Below are positions 42,450 through 51,760 of a DNA stretch of 64,000 nt, piece after piece. Made by a program: the position numbers and the translations under genes. The notes below the pieces were generated by a model. The model was given only the letters and a program-made list of their open reading frames with translations, ran no database searches and was not told the origin of the DNA. Location of the stretch: the NCBI GenBank assembly GCA_001544595.2, contig FCOH02000007.1:124001-188000 (forward strand), written 5' to 3'. The stretch's first letter is position 1. Every line of letters starts with the position of its first letter. The DNA is from Caballeronia peredens (lineage in GTDB: Bacteria; Pseudomonadota; Gammaproteobacteria; Burkholderiales; Burkholderiaceae).

Positions 42450-43214
42450 ATGAAACTGCCTTCGAAGATCATGCTGCTCGCCCTGCCCGTTCTCGCTGCC
42501 TGCGGAGGCGGCGGCAGCGACGAGACATGCGTCACGAGCGCGAACCTTACGCGGACATGCGTCGCCAATACGTCGCACGCGATTCCCGAAGGCATCTGGT
42601 TCGGCGCGACCACCACCGGGCTTGCGGCGCAGACGATCGTCCTCGAGACGGGGCAGTATTTCAGCATCTACACGTCGAACGAAGCTCTGGTCTGGCTGAC
42701 GGAAGGCATCGTCACGGCCACCGATGGCGCCTTCACCGATCCGGCGACCGTCGCCGTGCATTCCTCGGGCGCGATCATCGCGGGGCAGTTGTCCGGCAAT
42801 TTCACGGCGAAGAGCACGCTCTCGGCGACGGCATCGATCAACACGACGCCGAACACCACGGCCCTGAACTTCAACGGCAACTACAACGCCGTGTATGACA
42901 CGCCGCTCGCCATCAGCGACGTGCTCGGCGTCTGGCGCAATCCGGCGAACATCGCGACGACGACGACCGTCACGTTCCGCTCCGACGGCTCGATGACCGG
43001 CGCGCAAGGCGCCTGCACGTTTGACGGCACGTTCAAACCGCGCGCGACCGGCAAGCATATTCTGGACGGCACGCTGAACTTCACGAACGCCTCCTGCGCG
43101 ACGGGCAGCGGCGGAACGATGTCGGTGGAAGCGACCGTCGTCAATAATCAGATGACGATCGTCGGCGTCACACCGCAGCGCTCGACGGCCTTTTATCTCG
43201 CCGCCACGCGCTGA
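42450..43214 (+). CDS. Hypothetical lipoprotein
   Basis: 254 residues with a lipoprotein signal peptide: MKLPSKIMLLALPVLAACGGGGSDETC, with lipobox LAAC. The mature part is Thr/Ala/Asn-rich, predicted beta-rich, and contains two similar blocks (GIWFGATTTG... and GVWRNPAN...TTTVTFRSDGSMTG), suggesting two related beta-barrel or lipocalin-like units. No known domain recognised. Such lipoproteins recur in Burkholderiaceae. Convergent with alanine racemase, 15 bases between stops. Confidence 0.75.
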   Translation: MKLPSKIMLLALPVLAACGGGGSDETCVTSANLTRTCVANTSHAIPEGIWFGATTTGLAAQTIVLETGQYFSIYTSNEALVWLTEGIVTATDGAFTDPATVAVHSSGAIIAGQLSGNFTAKSTLSATASINTTPNTTALNFNGNYNAVYDTPLAISDVLGVWRNPANIATTTTVTFRSDGSMTGAQGACTFDGTFKPRATGKHILDGTLNFTNASCATGSGGTMSVEATVVNNQMTIVGVTPQRSTAFYLAATR

Positions 43215-43229
43215 CACGAATCCCCGGAC

Positions 43230-44333
43230 TCACGCGGAATGGACTTCCGCGTCGCCCGGCACGCCCGCGCCGACGCTCACCGGCACGCGCCGCGCGAGCG
43301 CGCACAGCAACTCGTAGCCGATCGTGCCGGCCGGTTCCGCCACTTCGTCCACTTTCACGTGCTCGCCCCACAGCTCGACCGGTGAACCGATGTCCGCCGC
43401 CGCGCACGGCGTGAGATCGACCGTGAGCATGTCCATCGACACCCGTCCGACGATGCGCGTGCGCACGCCGTCCACCATGACCGGCGTGCCCGTCGGCGCG
43501 TGACGCGGATAGCCGTCCGCGTAACCGCACGCGACCACGCCGATGCGCATCGCGCGATCCGCCGTGAACGTGCGGCCATAGCCGATGGTTTCGCCCGCCG
43601 CGAGCGTCTGCACGCCGATGATGCGGCTCTCCAGCGACATCGCGGCGCGCAGCGAGAAGCCTTCGATATGACGCGCGCAGCCCGTCGGCGACGCGCCGTA
43701 GAGAATCGTTCCGGGCCGCACCCAGTCGCGATGCGCGCGCGGATGCCACAGCACCGCCGCGGAATTCGACAGCGAACGGGTGCCCGGCAGATTGCGCGTG
43801 GCGGCATCGAATTCGTCGATTTGCCAGTCGATCGCGCCGTCATCCGCGTTCGCGAAATGGCTCATCAGACCGATCTGGCCGATCGCGTCGATGCTCGACG
43901 TGCGCTCCCAGGCCCGCTCGAATTCCGCCGGCCGGTAGCCGAGCCGGTTCATGCCGGAGTTCATCTTCAACTGAACGCCGATGCGCTCGCGCGGCCGCGC
44001 TGCCTTGAGCATGTCGAGCTGGTCGTCGCAATGCACGGTGACCGTCAGCCGATGGCGGTCCGCCGTCTCGATGTCCTTCGGTTCGAACACGCCTTCGAGC
44101 AGCAGGACCGGCTTGGTCCAGCCGAGTTCGCGCACGCGCACGGCTTCGTCGAGATCGAGCAGCGCGATGCCGTCCGCCTCGCCGAGCGCCGGATAGATGC
44201 GCTCGATGCCGTGACCGTACGCATTCGCCTTGATGACGGCCCACACGCGCGACGATGCCGCCGTGCGCCTGACCAGTTGCAGATTGTGACGAATGGCGTC
44301 GAGATGGATGCGCGCCGAAATAGGACGTGGCAT
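43230..44333 (-). CDS. alr: Alanine racemase
   Basis: A 367-residue PLP enzyme making D-alanine for peptidoglycan. The PLP lysine is in [21 protein letters not shown] near residue 35. The second catalytic base Tyr is in [36 protein letters not shown] and GTILYGASP are also diagnostic, and the length is standard. The gene stands alone with a divergent small membrane-protein gene upstream; the intergenic 44334-44506 is A/T-rich and probably holds both promoters. Whether it is the biosynthetic (alr) or catabolic (dadX) copy cannot be decided; no dadA is adjacent, favouring alr. Confidence 0.92.
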   Translation of the reverse strand: MPRPISARIHLDAIRHNLQLVRRTAASSRVWAVIKANAYGHGIERIYPALGEADGIALLDLDEAVRVRELGWTKPVLLLEGVFEPKDIETADRHRLTVTVHCDDQLDMLKAARPRERIGVQLKMNSGMNRLGYRPAEFERAWERTSSIDAIGQIGLMSHFANADDGAIDWQIDEFDAATRNLPGTRSLSNSAAVLWHPRAHRDWVRPGTILYGASPTGCARHIEGFSLRAAMSLESRIIGVQTLAAGETIGYGRTFTADRAMRIGVVACGYADGYPRHAPTGTPVMVDGVRTRIVGRVSMDMLTVDLTPCAAADIGSPVELWGEHVKVDEVAEPAGTIGYELLCALARRVPVSVGAGVPGDAEVHSA

Positions 44334-44506
44334 GGCTGGTTTTAGGAGAAATCGCAGTGGAATAGCGAATCGTATCGACCAACAGCCAGTGGTTGTTAAT
44401 AAATTTTTACGCTATTTTGGTGTTAACGCCTGCTGGCATTTTCCCGGCCGCGCCGGCATGCGACGCGGTATCGTCTGGCTCATACGGATTCGCGAAGGAG
44501 CCCGCC

Positions 44507-44944
44507 ATGAACGACGTCCGCCGCCTCGCCTGCCTGCGCATCGTGCTCGTGATCGTCGGGTTGATCGCGCTGTTCGGCCTCTATCCGCTGATGCGATTTT
44601 GGCCCTCGGGATGGGCCTGGGAAGCGGGCCACGAAGGCCTCTCGGAGTATGCGCTGATGATCGTCGGCATCTACGCGACGCTCGGCGTGTTCCTGCTGAA
44701 TGCGTCGCGCGAGCCGCTCAGGCATCTGAGCCTGATCTGGTTCACGGTGTGGTCGAGCATCGTGCACGGCGCGATCATGGCCGTGCAGTCGTTCGGCGGC
44801 GACGGCCATCGGGAACATCTGGCGCATTTGCTCGGCGATGTTCCCGCGCTTTTCATCGTCGCCGCCGCGCTGGCCGCGTTCACCCCGCGCGGCGCGGCGG
44901 CGCGCCGGCTTAGTTCAGGTAGCCGAGATGCTCAGCCAGAATGA
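44507..44944 (+). CDS. Small integral membrane protein of unknown function
   Basis: 145 residues from ATG at 44507 with GAAGGAG upstream. Four hydrophobic segments: residues 10-28 ([19 protein letters not shown]), 47-64 ([17 protein letters not shown]), 74-92 ([18 protein letters not shown]) and 110-125 ([14 protein letters not shown]). Conserved-looking polar residues ([30 protein letters not shown]) suggest a specific family, but I do not recognise it. Its last 35 bases overlap the convergent mntP gene. Confidence 0.75.
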   Translation: MNDVRRLACLRIVLVIVGLIALFGLYPLMRFWPSGWAWEAGHEGLSEYALMIVGIYATLGVFLLNASREPLRHLSLIWFTVWSSIVHGAIMAVQSFGGDGHREHLAHLLGDVPALFIVAAALAAFTPRGAAARRLSSGSRDAQPE

Positions 44945-45479
44945 CGCAGCCCACGCCGATCAGAATCAGCCCGCCTGCGATTTCCGCCCGCTTGCCGATG
45001 GTCGCGCCGACCACGCGTCCCACCATCACGCCGATGGTCACCATGAGCATGGTCGCGAAGCCGATGGTCGCCGCCGTCGAGAAGATATCGACGTCGATGA
45101 ACGCGAGGCCCGCGCCGACCGCCATCGCGTCGATGCTGGTGGCGAAGCCCGTCAGCGCGAGCACCCAGAAGGAATGGGAATTGGGCTTCTCCTCTTCGTG
45201 GCTCGCCGCGCTCAGGCCTTCGCGGATCATCCGCGCGCCGAGCAGGAACAGCAGGCCGAATGCGATCCAGTGGTCCCACGCGGTCACGTATTGCGCGGCG
45301 GCACGTCCGAGCGCCCAGCCGGCGAGCGGCGTCAGCGCTTCGATCACGCCGAAGATCAGGCCGGTCTTCAGCGCCTCGGCGATGCGCGGCTTGTGCAGGG
45401 TCGCGCCCTTGCCGACAGCGGCGGCGAAGGCATCGGTGGACATGGCGAACGCCAGGAATAGGGTGGAAGCGAGGTTCAT
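44910..45479 (-). CDS. mntP: Manganese efflux pump MntP
   Basis: 189 residues, standard MntP length, six membrane helices. Two inverted repeats carry the metal-binding Asp motifs: [18 protein letters not shown] at the N-terminus and [20 protein letters not shown] in the second half. Exports Mn2+ under excess. The start at 45479 is set by homology; upstream of it lies a 180-base leader carrying a yybP-ykoY manganese riboswitch, as in many proteobacterial mntP genes. The ribosome site is weak (AGAGCCC), fitting translational control by the leader. Confidence 0.93.
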   Translation of the reverse strand: MNLASTLFLAFAMSTDAFAAAVGKGATLHKPRIAEALKTGLIFGVIEALTPLAGWALGRAAAQYVTAWDHWIAFGLLFLLGARMIREGLSAASHEEEKPNSHSFWVLALTGFATSIDAMAVGAGLAFIDVDIFSTAATIGFATMLMVTIGVMVGRVVGATIGKRAEIAGGLILIGVGCVILAEHLGYLN

Positions 45480-45492
45480 CGAGTAGGGCTCT

Positions 45493-45530
45493 GGTCGGGC
45501 AAGATGGAACGACAGAACGCGCGCCCGACC
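45493..45530 (-). promoter_or_regulatory. Expression-platform hairpin between Mn riboswitch and mntP
   Basis: Inverted repeat GGTCGGGC / GCCCGACC with a 22-base loop ends 13 bases before the mntP start. It is placed to hide or expose the ribosome site, or to act as part of a terminator, according to the aptamer state. No T-tract follows, which favours translational control. Confidence 0.55.
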
Positions 45531-45568
45531 GGTCGCGAGTTTTGTCGATGGTCTTGCCAACCTTTTTA

Positions 45569-45656
45569 TGGCTGCCCATGCCACGGTCTGACCGACCGAG
45601 TGTGTTGACATGGGCGCTTTTCCGTTGCGGAAAAGCCGGCTACTCCCCAGCGAAGA
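45569..45656 (-). ncRNA. yybP-ykoY manganese riboswitch aptamer in the mntP leader
   Basis: On the minus strand the leader contains the three conserved blocks in order: GGGGAGTAGCC (45638-45648), GTCAACACACTCGG (45596-45609) and GGGCAGCC (45570-45577). These are the signature loops and 3' closing strand of the yybP-ykoY family, which bind Mn2+ between two docked helices and switch on efflux genes. The GC-rich segment between blocks 1 and 2 (GGCTTTTCC-GCAAC-GGAAAAGC) is a clean variable hairpin. It lies 90 bases upstream of an mntP gene, the usual target. Confidence 0.93.
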
Positions 45657-45774
45657 AACGTGAGCTTAACACGACTTATCGGCCGTTCCGGCGTCGTTCG
45701 CGTCGATTGCGGTACAGTGAGCGCGTTATGCCGCAGTTCCCGGCTCATGCAGACCGCACCATGACGGAGGCACC

Positions 45775-46221
45775 ATGCAGGCAGATCAACTCACTCAGGC
45801 GGCCGCGCGCGAGGCGGTCGAACGTCTCTACCGCGCGTTTTCGAGCAAGGACGTCGCGCTCCTGCGCGAGGCCGTCACGCCGGACTGGGAATATCTCCCC
45901 GAGCCACCCGGACAGGCGCCCGGTCCGGACCAGATGATCGCCATCTTCGCCGACCTCGCCACCGCGCTGCCGGACATGCGCATCGAGATTCTCGACATGC
46001 TGATTCAGGACCATCGCGTCGGCGTGCGGGCCGAAGTGAGCGGAACGCAGTCCGGCCCGCTGATGGGCATCGCCGCGACGAAGAAGGCCATCCGCTTCGC
46101 CATACACTCGTTCCACGAAGTGCGCGACGGCCGCGTGTCGAAAACCTGGCATCTCGAAGACTGGCTGAGCGTGTTCCGGCAGCTCGACGCCGTGCCGCGC
46201 GGCGTGAATCCGCCGGCTTGA
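45775..46221 (+). CDS. SnoaL-like polyketide cyclase / ester cyclase family protein
   Basis: 148 residues with the SnoaL fold pattern: an N-terminal helix pair (AREAVERLYRAFSSKDVALLREAVTPDWEYLP), GPDQMIAIFADLATALPDMRIEILDMLIQDHRVGVRAEVSGTQSGPLMGI, and IHSFHEVRDGRVSKTWHLEDW at the end. The His and Asp/Glu near HLEDW are the usual active-site region. These proteins are NTF2-like and mostly uncharacterised; 'cyclase' is only the family name. Stands alone, divergent from mntP. Confidence 0.83.
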   Translation: MQADQLTQAAAREAVERLYRAFSSKDVALLREAVTPDWEYLPEPPGQAPGPDQMIAIFADLATALPDMRIEILDMLIQDHRVGVRAEVSGTQSGPLMGIAATKKAIRFAIHSFHEVRDGRVSKTWHLEDWLSVFRQLDAVPRGVNPPA

Positions 46222-46241
46222 GTTCGTCGCCGGGTGCGTGC

Positions 46242-46745
46242 TCAGGCGCGCCGCGCGCGGCTCTTCACAGCACGCGGCGCGGTCGTCTGCAAGACGTGTT
46301 CGACGCACAACCCGACGAGCGTCGCGTCCAGCCGTTCCAGCCCACGCGCCGCCTCGCACAGCGCGGGTGAATCGATGCCGAACGAATCGGAAAAAAGCCA
46401 CTCGCGCTGCCGCGCCGCCTCGCGCGCCGCCTGTACGGCCGCGCTCAGTTCGCGCATGCGCGCAAACCCGGCGGCACGCGCCTTCTTCTCCAGTTGCCCG
46501 ACGAGCGTCTCCAGCGGCTGCGGCCTTTCGCGTCCGGCGCCGCGACGCGCATCGTCGAACAGGGAGAGAAAGCGCAACACGCTGCCTTGCAGCCGCCGAT
46601 GCGCGTCGACCAGATCGCGTATCGACTCGGCGCGCTCGTGATCGCGCGCCGCCTTCACGACGACGATGGTCGCGCCGTAACCGCCGCCGGCGGAATCGGG
46701 CTCGAAGGGTTCGATGGAAAAGGGTGTTCGGGTACGCGTCAGCAT
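46242..46745 (-). CDS. Hypothetical protein, helical
   Basis: 167 residues rich in Arg, Ala and Leu, predicted mostly helical (RDHERAESIRDLVDAHRRLQGSVLRFLSLFDDARR; RMRELSAAVQAAREAARQREWLF). No signal peptide or membrane segment. Not recognised. The frame is open without competing better frames and codon usage fits the neighbours, so I accept it as a gene, but a shadow frame on the plus strand of similar length means some doubt. An alternative shorter start is not evident. Confidence 0.55.
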   Translation of the reverse strand: MLTRTRTPFSIEPFEPDSAGGGYGATIVVVKAARDHERAESIRDLVDAHRRLQGSVLRFLSLFDDARRGAGRERPQPLETLVGQLEKKARAAGFARMRELSAAVQAAREAARQREWLFSDSFGIDSPALCEAARGLERLDATLVGLCVEHVLQTTAPRAVKSRARRA

Positions 46746-46828
46746 GATGCCGGTTGCCAGAGTGTCGGTCGCGCAAAATCATGCGCTGTATACTCTGGAA
46801 TATAGCGCATCCCGCGCCGGGCCGGAGA

Positions 46829-48691
46829 CTACTTCGGCAACAGCCCGAACACGCCGACGCCGTTCTTCGTGCCGACATACACCTTGCCGTTCGCGATCAT
46901 CGGCGTGATGAACTTGTTGCCCTGGCCGAACTGGTCGCGCCCGCCGGTGTCGCCGCTGTTGTAGAGCTGGCGGCCGAGGTTCGTCGCGTCGTAGGCGCGC
47001 AGGCCGGCAATCGTGCCGTTTTCCGCCGCCCACAGCACGCCGTTCGCCGTGCCGTTCGCGGAAATGCCGGGCGTCGCGCCGGGTGAACCGAACGTGTTCG
47101 CGGTCTGGCTCGTCGGCGCGGCGGACAGCTTGGCGTTGGTGATCGTAAACGCCTTGATGCTGTCGCCGATCGAGCCGAAATACACGGTCCCGTTGAAGTA
47201 CGCGGGCGCGGCGAACATCGGCCCGCGAATCTGCCCGACGAGTTCCTGATAGATGTGATCGGCGTTCGAATCGAATTTGCCCATCGAATCGCGGTTCACG
47301 ACGTAGATCGTCGAATTCTTGCCCGCGCCGAGCGCGAGATGACGCACCGCCCCGCCCGCATCGGCGAGATCGGGCAGCACGAGCGCGCCGCCGGAGCCCA
47401 GGTCCTCGTCGGCGTTCGATTCCTGCACGGTGTTCGACGGCTGGAAATAGTCCGTCACGGAAAGCGTCGGTGACGTGCCGAGCTTCAGGAAGCCATTGCC
47501 GAAGTTGCCGTGGATCGGCATTTCCTGCGCGTTGAGGGTCGCGTCGAAGGTGCCGTTCGCGTCGAGAAAATAGATCGACGTGCCGTCCGATGCGAGGCCC
47601 GCGCCGCTCATCCAGATCGCGCCCATTTGCCCGTTCGGCGTGACGTTCAGCACGCTCGCCTGCTGCAGCGTGTTGGCGTTGTAGCCGATCACCCAGCCGG
47701 TGTACGGCAGGATGTCGCAGTGCGAGGTCCACGCCGTGTAGACCACGCCACCCAGCAGCAACAGCGACGCGCGCTCGGCGTACTGGCCGGGATCGAACGT
47801 GAGCGTGCCGTTCTGACTGCCCGAGCCGGTGCCGGGATAGGTCGCCGTAATTTCCGCCGGACCGTTGAAAAGCTCGGCGCCCGTCGCGATGTCGAGCGCG
47901 TGAATGCGCTGGTGATAGCGTCCCGCGCCGTCCTTCGACATGCCGACGACGTACATCGCGCCATGCGGCCCGCGCGAACGGTCGATGACCGGCGTCGCCG
48001 TGACACCGATCGTCGACGTGATCTGCGGGCAGCCGTGATCGTCGCTGGGCGATTCGCCGCTGCCGAGCGTCGTCGTTTTCCAGAGCACGGCGCCGCTGTC
48101 GGCATCGAGCGCGTAGACGCTCGCATTCTCGGTTGCCACGTACAGCACATTGTGGGTGCCGCCCGCGATCGTCACGCCGGCGAGAAACAGCGGCTCGGCA
48201 TCGACGGCGCCATCGACGGAAAAGACCGCAAGCTTGCCGAAGGTGCTGGCGTTGACGTTGGCCGGCGTGAGGACGGTTTCCGCGAGTTGCTGTCCCGTGC
48301 GCGCGATGTCGTTGTGATAGGTGGCGACGTCCATCGGATTGCCGACCGGCGCCGCGCTGCCGCCGCCGGAACCGGAACCGGAAGCGCCGCCGGTGTTGCC
48401 GCCGGATGCCGTGCCGCCGGATCCGTTGCCGCTGGTTCCGCTGCCGCCCGAACTCCCTGTGCCCGACGTGCCCGATGTGCCCGATGTGCCCGAGCCTCCG
48501 CTGACGGGCGCACTCGCCGCACCACCCGACGACGCGCCCGACGGACTCGACGCGCCCGCAGGCGCGCCGCTGCCCGTCGTGGTCGAGGCGGAATCGCCGC
48601 TCGATCCGCCGCCGCCGCTACACGCGACGACGATTGCCGCGATGATCGCGCCCCCAAAACTCGCGGTCATTCCCGAGAAATGCGCTTTCAT
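46829..48691 (-). CDS. Beta-propeller (PQQ-like repeat) lipoprotein with Gly/Ser linker
   Basis: 620 residues; ATG at 48691 has GGGAG 7 bases upstream. Lipoprotein signal with lipobox (AIVVAC), then a roughly 90-residue Gly/Ser/Thr-rich linker, then from about residue 120 a series of blade-like repeats: NVLYVATENASVYALDADSGAVLWKTTTLG, HQRIHALDIATGAELFNGPAEI, VYFGSIGDSIKAFTI, GKVYVGTKNGVGVFGLL. These resemble the tryptophan-docking blades of PQQ enzymes, but I see no specific PQQ-ligand set, so it may be a structural or binding protein. Cell-surface or periplasmic. Divergent from a 45-codon gene. Confidence 0.82.
   Translation of the reverse strand: MKAHFSGMTASFGGAIIAAIVVACSGGGGSSGDSASTTTGSGAPAGASSPSGASSGGAASAPVSGGSGTSGTSGTSGTGSSGGSGTSGNGSGGTASGGNTGGASGSGSGGGSAAPVGNPMDVATYHNDIARTGQQLAETVLTPANVNASTFGKLAVFSVDGAVDAEPLFLAGVTIAGGTHNVLYVATENASVYALDADSGAVLWKTTTLGSGESPSDDHGCPQITSTIGVTATPVIDRSRGPHGAMYVVGMSKDGAGRYHQRIHALDIATGAELFNGPAEITATYPGTGSGSQNGTLTFDPGQYAERASLLLLGGVVYTAWTSHCDILPYTGWVIGYNANTLQQASVLNVTPNGQMGAIWMSGAGLASDGTSIYFLDANGTFDATLNAQEMPIHGNFGNGFLKLGTSPTLSVTDYFQPSNTVQESNADEDLGSGGALVLPDLADAGGAVRHLALGAGKNSTIYVVNRDSMGKFDSNADHIYQELVGQIRGPMFAAPAYFNGTVYFGSIGDSIKAFTITNAKLSAAPTSQTANTFGSPGATPGISANGTANGVLWAAENGTIAGLRAYDATNLGRQLYNSGDTGGRDQFGQGNKFITPMIANGKVYVGTKNGVGVFGLLPK
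48462..48493. repeat. 9-bp tandem repeat encoding the Gly-Thr-Ser linker
   Basis: CCCGAYGTG repeated three full times plus a partial copy inside the lipoprotein gene. On the coding strand it gives repeating Gly-Thr-Ser triplets. Repeat number could vary by slippage without a frameshift. Confidence 0.75.
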
Positions 48692-48845
48692 CTGCATTCT
48701 CCCTTTCCGGACAAGCAGGACGAACAAAGCGGCAGATGCGCCCGTCCGAAATGCTCAATTTCCCGAAAGAAATTTGTTGCAACGCGTCATCATGTGCTAA
48801 CCTAGGGTTATTACCTAGATAGTTACCCTTAAGCAGGAGTTCACC

Positions 48846-48983
48846 ATGGGAATCATCGCCGCTACCCCTATCGCCCTCGTTTCGCTCATCGCCGCCAAGT
48901 TGCGCCTCGCCACGCGCGACGCCCTCAAGGCCCGCGCCAAAGTCAGCGCGCTGATGGCCGAAGCCTATCGTCGAGCGATGTAA
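48846..48983 (+). CDS. 45-residue small protein
   Basis: Start ATG at 48846 with AGGAG 7 bases upstream and TAA at 48981. Sequence begins MGIIAATPIALVSLIAAKLR: a short hydrophobic segment followed by a basic amphipathic helix (RLATRDALKARAKVSALMAEAYRRAM). The ribosome site, position after a promoter-like A/T-rich region (48777-48840, containing CCTAGG and CTAGG-N7-CCTAG), and third-position GC bias support a real gene. Possibly membrane-associated. Function unknown. Confidence 0.65.
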   Translation: MGIIAATPIALVSLIAAKLRLATRDALKARAKVSALMAEAYRRAM

Positions 48984-49047
48984 CGTCCGAGCGCGGGGAA
49001 ACATTCCGCCGCGCTCAGTGCCGCGTCATCGCAGCTTGTTGCCGGAC

Positions 49048-51591
49048 TCATTGCAACGTGTAAGCGATGACGTAATCCCCCGCCTTCGTTCCAAGCGAGC
49101 CGTGCCCGCCCGCGGTCACGAGCAGATACTGCTTGCCGGTCGAATCCGCGTAGCTCATCGGCGTGGCCTGGCCGCCCGCAGGCAGGCGCGCTTCCCACAG
49201 TTTCCTGCCGTCGTGCACGTCGTAGGCGCGCACGTACTGGTCGAGTGTGCCCGTCAGAAACGCGACGCCGCCCGCCGTCACGATCGTGCCGCCGAGGCTC
49301 GGCACGCCGAGCGGCATCGGGATCGGCAGCGGCGCGCTGTCGACGATCGTGCCGTTCCTGTGCATCCACGCGATCTTGCTCGTGCGCAGATCGACGCCCG
49401 CCACATAGCCCCACGGCGGCGCCTGACACGGAATTCCCAGCGGTGACAGAAACGCGCTGATTTCATACGCATAGGGCGTGCCGCGCGCCTGCTTGATGCC
49501 GCTCGTCTCGCTCGTGCTCGTCGCGCCTTCCTGCAGCTTTTCGCGCGGGATCAGCTTCGACGTGAATGCCATGTAATCCGGATTCGCGATCAGGATCTGC
49601 CGCACGGGATCGACCGAAATCCCGCCCCAGTCGAACACACCGAAATTGCCGGGAAACACCAGCGTGCCCTGCTCCGACGGCGGCGTGAACGGCCCGTCGT
49701 AGCGCAAGCTGCGGAACTTGACGCGGCACCAGAGCTGATCGAACGGTGTCGTGCCCCACATGTCGGCTTCCGTCACGCGCGGCGGGTTGAAATTGAGCGC
49801 CGAGACAGCCTGCGTCGGCGACGTGCGATCGCCCTTCGCCGCGCCCTGCGGCACCGGCGTCTCGTTGATCGGCACGATCGGCTGCCCGGTTTCGCGATTC
49901 AGCACATAGATGCTGCCCTGCTTCGTCGATGCGATCACCGCCGGCTGCGTGCCCTGCGCCGTCTGAAGATCGACGAGCGTCGGCTGGCCGCCGACGTCCA
50001 TGTCCCACAGATCGTGGTGCGTGAACTGGTAATTCCAGCGCAGCTTGCCGGTCGCGGCATCGAGCGCGACCAGGCCGGCCGCGAACTTCTCGGCCTGCGG
50101 CGTGCGCTGGCCGCCCCACTGATCGGGCGTCTGATTGCCCATCGGCAGATAGATCATGCCGCGCTTCTCGTCGACGCTGAACATCGACCACATATTCGGC
50201 GAGTTACGCACGTAAGTGCCGCCCGGCGCGATCGGCGCGGTGGCGTCCGGATTGCCCGGATCCCAGTTCCACACGAGATGGCCGTCGTTGACGTCGAACG
50301 CGCGGATCACGCCCGACGGCTCGTTGTTCGATTCGTTGTCCGTCACGTGGCCGCCGACGATCACGAGCTTGCCGAACACCGCCGGGGGTGACGTCGAGTA
50401 ATAGCCGCCGGGCGTAAACGGGCCGATGTTCGCGCGCAGATCGACCGCGCCGTTCTTGCCGAAGCTCGCGCAGGGCTTGCCGGTATCGGCGTCGAGCGCG
50501 ATCAGGCGCGCATCGGCGGTCGGCAGGAACAGGCGGCGCGGGCATTCGGCCAGCGCCGTGGTCTGCGCGGGCGTTTGCACGGGCGCGGCGGGTGTCGCCG
50601 ATGCGGCCTGTGCTGCCGATGCCTGGTCCGCCGACACCGCGGTGTCGGACGCGGGCAGCGCCGGCGCGTGCGCCTCCGGCGACGCGACCGGCGCGCTCGC
50701 TTCTGCCGGCGCGGCGACGGCGGCGCTCGCGTGCATCGCCGGATCGTAATAGGCCACCCCGCGGCAGGTCATGTGCTCCCAGTGCTTGAAGCCGATCGGG
50801 CTCTGGATCTGCGGATCGAAACGCCACTTTTCCTTGCCGCTCGCGGCGTCGAGCGCGATCACCTTGCTGTGCGGCGTGCACAGGAAGATCGTGTCGCCGA
50901 CCTTGATCGGCGTGTTTTCGTCGGTGGTCTCGGTGGGATCGTCGGGGCCGGGCATGTCGCCGGTGCGATACGTCCACGCCACTTTCAGCTGCGACGCGTT
51001 TTGCGGCGTGATCTGCGCCAGCGGCGCGTAGCGTTGCGCGAGCGGCGAGCCGCCGTAATCGGTCCAGTCGCCGGGTGCGCGGCCGGTGCCCGCGTTGGCG
51101 TCGGGCTGATTGGCGTCGGCGGCGACATCCACGTCGATGCGCCCGGGCCGATCGTGCGGATCGTGAAAAAACGTGCCGACACCGAGCAGAAGCGCCAGCA
51201 CGATCGCGGCGGCAAGCGGCGTGCGCGCGCCGCGGGCGGTCGCGGGCGGCCCGAACATCGCGCCCCGATGCACGAACGGAATCAATAGCCACAACGCGAG
51301 CAGCACCCAGATCCACAGACGCGGCATCAGTTGCCAGAAATCGAAGCGCACTTCGACGACGGCCCAGATCGTCGAGCCGAACAGCACGAGTGCGAAGAGC
51401 AGGAGCGCGGAGCGGCGCCGGATCAAAAGCAAGAGCCCCGTCAGGACGATGGCCGCACCCGTGATCGCGTAGTACCACGATCCTTTCAGCGTCACGAGAT
51501 ACGCTCCGCCCGCCGCGAGCAGCGCGCCGATGACGATGAACGCGATGGCCGTGAAGAACGTGAGCGGATGAAGTCTGCCGTTGCCAGCCAT
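49048..51591 (-). CDS. gcd: Membrane-bound PQQ-dependent glucose dehydrogenase
   Basis: 847 residues; ATG at 51591 with GGAGG upstream. Five N-terminal membrane helices (residues 10-140) anchor the enzyme; the C-terminal PQQ propeller faces the periplasm and oxidises glucose to gluconolactone, with electrons to ubiquinone. Signatures: DWTDYGGSPLAQRYAPLAQI, TCRGVAYYD, CPRRLFLPTADARLIALDADTGKPC, THHDLWDMDVGGQPTL, GNFGVFDWGGISVDP and AGGHGSLGTKAGDYVIAY. E. coli Gcd is about 796 residues; the extra length is mostly a low-complexity Ala/Pro/Ser insertion at 284-349. Acid from this enzyme often underlies phosphate solubilisation in soil Burkholderiaceae. No pqq genes in the window. Confidence 0.92.
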   Translation of the reverse strand: MAGNGRLHPLTFFTAIAFIVIGALLAAGGAYLVTLKGSWYYAITGAAIVLTGLLLLIRRRSALLLFALVLFGSTIWAVVEVRFDFWQLMPRLWIWVLLALWLLIPFVHRGAMFGPPATARGARTPLAAAIVLALLLGVGTFFHDPHDRPGRIDVDVAADANQPDANAGTGRAPGDWTDYGGSPLAQRYAPLAQITPQNASQLKVAWTYRTGDMPGPDDPTETTDENTPIKVGDTIFLCTPHSKVIALDAASGKEKWRFDPQIQSPIGFKHWEHMTCRGVAYYDPAMHASAAVAAPAEASAPVASPEAHAPALPASDTAVSADQASAAQAASATPAAPVQTPAQTTALAECPRRLFLPTADARLIALDADTGKPCASFGKNGAVDLRANIGPFTPGGYYSTSPPAVFGKLVIVGGHVTDNESNNEPSGVIRAFDVNDGHLVWNWDPGNPDATAPIAPGGTYVRNSPNMWSMFSVDEKRGMIYLPMGNQTPDQWGGQRTPQAEKFAAGLVALDAATGKLRWNYQFTHHDLWDMDVGGQPTLVDLQTAQGTQPAVIASTKQGSIYVLNRETGQPIVPINETPVPQGAAKGDRTSPTQAVSALNFNPPRVTEADMWGTTPFDQLWCRVKFRSLRYDGPFTPPSEQGTLVFPGNFGVFDWGGISVDPVRQILIANPDYMAFTSKLIPREKLQEGATSTSETSGIKQARGTPYAYEISAFLSPLGIPCQAPPWGYVAGVDLRTSKIAWMHRNGTIVDSAPLPIPMPLGVPSLGGTIVTAGGVAFLTGTLDQYVRAYDVHDGRKLWEARLPAGGQATPMSYADSTGKQYLLVTAGGHGSLGTKAGDYVIAYTLQ

Positions 51592-51760
51592 GCTGAAACC
51601 TCCGTGACGATGAAAGGCGGAACACGATCGCAGGCGATCGTGGTTCGGACGCTGTCGCGTCGTCGAATGGAGCAATCAACGTGCCGTTGCTGCGGGAGAA
51701 AGCGCGGGCGTGGCGGCTTTACAGATGACTTTCGGAGAAACGTGCCAACAGACGCGCGAA

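Noticed and set aside
48462-48493. Short tandem repeat as a possible CRISPR or recombination site
   Set aside because: It is a 9-bp in-frame coding repeat of a Gly-Thr-Ser linker without spacers.
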